Part shown: piece by piece, positions 63,813 through 64,000 of the stretch
Numbering within the stretch: position 1 is the stretch's first letter
Layout: each line of letters begins with the position of its first letter
NCBI RefSeq assembly: GCF_003363015.1
Contig: NZ_QRAP01000001.1
Location: 667,162 to 731,161, forward strand
Origin: Enterobacillus tribolii
GTDB taxonomy: Bacteria > Pseudomonadota > Gammaproteobacteria > Enterobacterales > Enterobacteriaceae
Reading direction: 5' to 3'
Length of the DNA stretch: 64,000 nt
Made by a program: the position numbers and the translations under genes
Notes under the pieces: generated by a model
What the model saw: the letters and a program-made list of their open reading frames with translations, nothing else
The model's database searches: none
What the model was told of the DNA's origin: nothing

Positions 63813-64000
63813 GCATGGGAAATATTTTACCCGCCATTGTTATTAAACCATTAAATTCACACCACATATGTAAATATTATGTTGTATTAACTCTTGGTGA
63901 CGCAGGATAAAAAACGGGGGATTTCCCTTAATCTGATTCCTCAGATTTCAAGCAGCGCAATCCCTCCTGATCAGACAAATCCAATATATTGTTTATCAAA

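Noticed and set aside
63880-63900. ATGTTGTA near the right end as a possible Ter core
   Set aside because: The following bases (TTAACTC) do not fit AACTAAA.
1-64000. CRISPR arrays, tRNA/rRNA genes, insertion sequences, prophage integrase
   Set aside because: No regularly spaced repeats, tRNA-like cloverleaf with CCA context, transposase or integrase frames were seen.

Overview
The window reads as a chromosomal segment from the replication-terminus region of an enterobacterium (Enterobacterales). Three kinds of evidence agree. (1) Several genes are clear orthologues of Escherichia coli terminus-region genes: bioD2/ynfK, clcB, ynfB, ynfD, ydfG and ydcP/rlhA. (2) A 28-bp chromosome-dimer resolution site (dif) lies at 11567-11594, one base different from the E. 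coli site as I remember it. (3) The six KOPS octamers (GGGNAGGG) I found by eye all point toward dif, three from the left and three from the right, and a perfect matS (MatP-binding) site lies at 8136-8148. The gene mix (3-hydroxybenzoate/gentisate operon, two chaperone-usher pili, HI0607-type shikimate dehydrogenase-like protein, sugar-acid cluster) would suit Serratia or a close relative, but the genus is inference only.

Layout. 0-11.3 kb is mostly core: bioD2 end, clcB, a tri-haem peroxidase (yhjA) under a likely FNR site, an MFS drug exporter, a LysR regulator divergent from azlCD, ynfB-ynfD, ydfG, a YafE-like methyltransferase and a shikimate dehydrogenase-like enzyme. 11.3-15.2 kb holds dif, a nitronate monooxygenase-like gene, a LysR regulator and a 1.2-kb gene-free stretch. 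That stretch contains a perfect FNR box, an extended -10 and a strong minus-strand terminator, which together predict a short anaerobically induced RNA. 15.2-26.5 kb carries two adjacent, unrelated chaperone-usher pili: an archaic Csu-type operon of five genes and a classical four-gene fimbrial operon with an intergenic hairpin after the major pilin.

26.5-37.7 kb carries a xanthine-dehydrogenase-family enzyme in which molybdenum and FAD subunits are one polypeptide, with a separate 2Fe-2S subunit and a consensus CRP site upstream. Cytochrome b561, a flavin monooxygenase, a transporter/acetyltransferase pair, a double-hotdog-like unknown, a GNAT and cbrA follow. 37.9-45.9 kb is a hexuronate/aldonate cluster: MFS permease, YhcH, YiaK-like reductase, Zn-dehydrogenase and a UxuB/mannitol-type dehydrogenase on the minus strand, a divergent enolase-superfamily dehydratase, and a FadR-type GntR regulator. 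Two TGGT(N2)ACCA palindromes lie in the shared promoter region.

46.2-54.8 kb: old yellow enzyme, tehB, a MuiA/DUF4139 protein, rlhA, a truncated RelE/ParE toxin, an AraC regulator, an EamA exporter and a secreted unknown. 54.9-61.1 kb is a complete mhb gene set, mhbTDHIM plus divergent mhbR: 3-hydroxybenzoate is taken up, hydroxylated to gentisate, ring-cleaved to maleylpyruvate, isomerised and hydrolysed to fumarate and pyruvate. The window ends with qseC-qseB and the divergent periplasmic gene ygiW. I saw no tRNA, rRNA, CRISPR array, prophage or intact insertion sequence. All calls come from reading the sequence and family knowledge; no database search was run.
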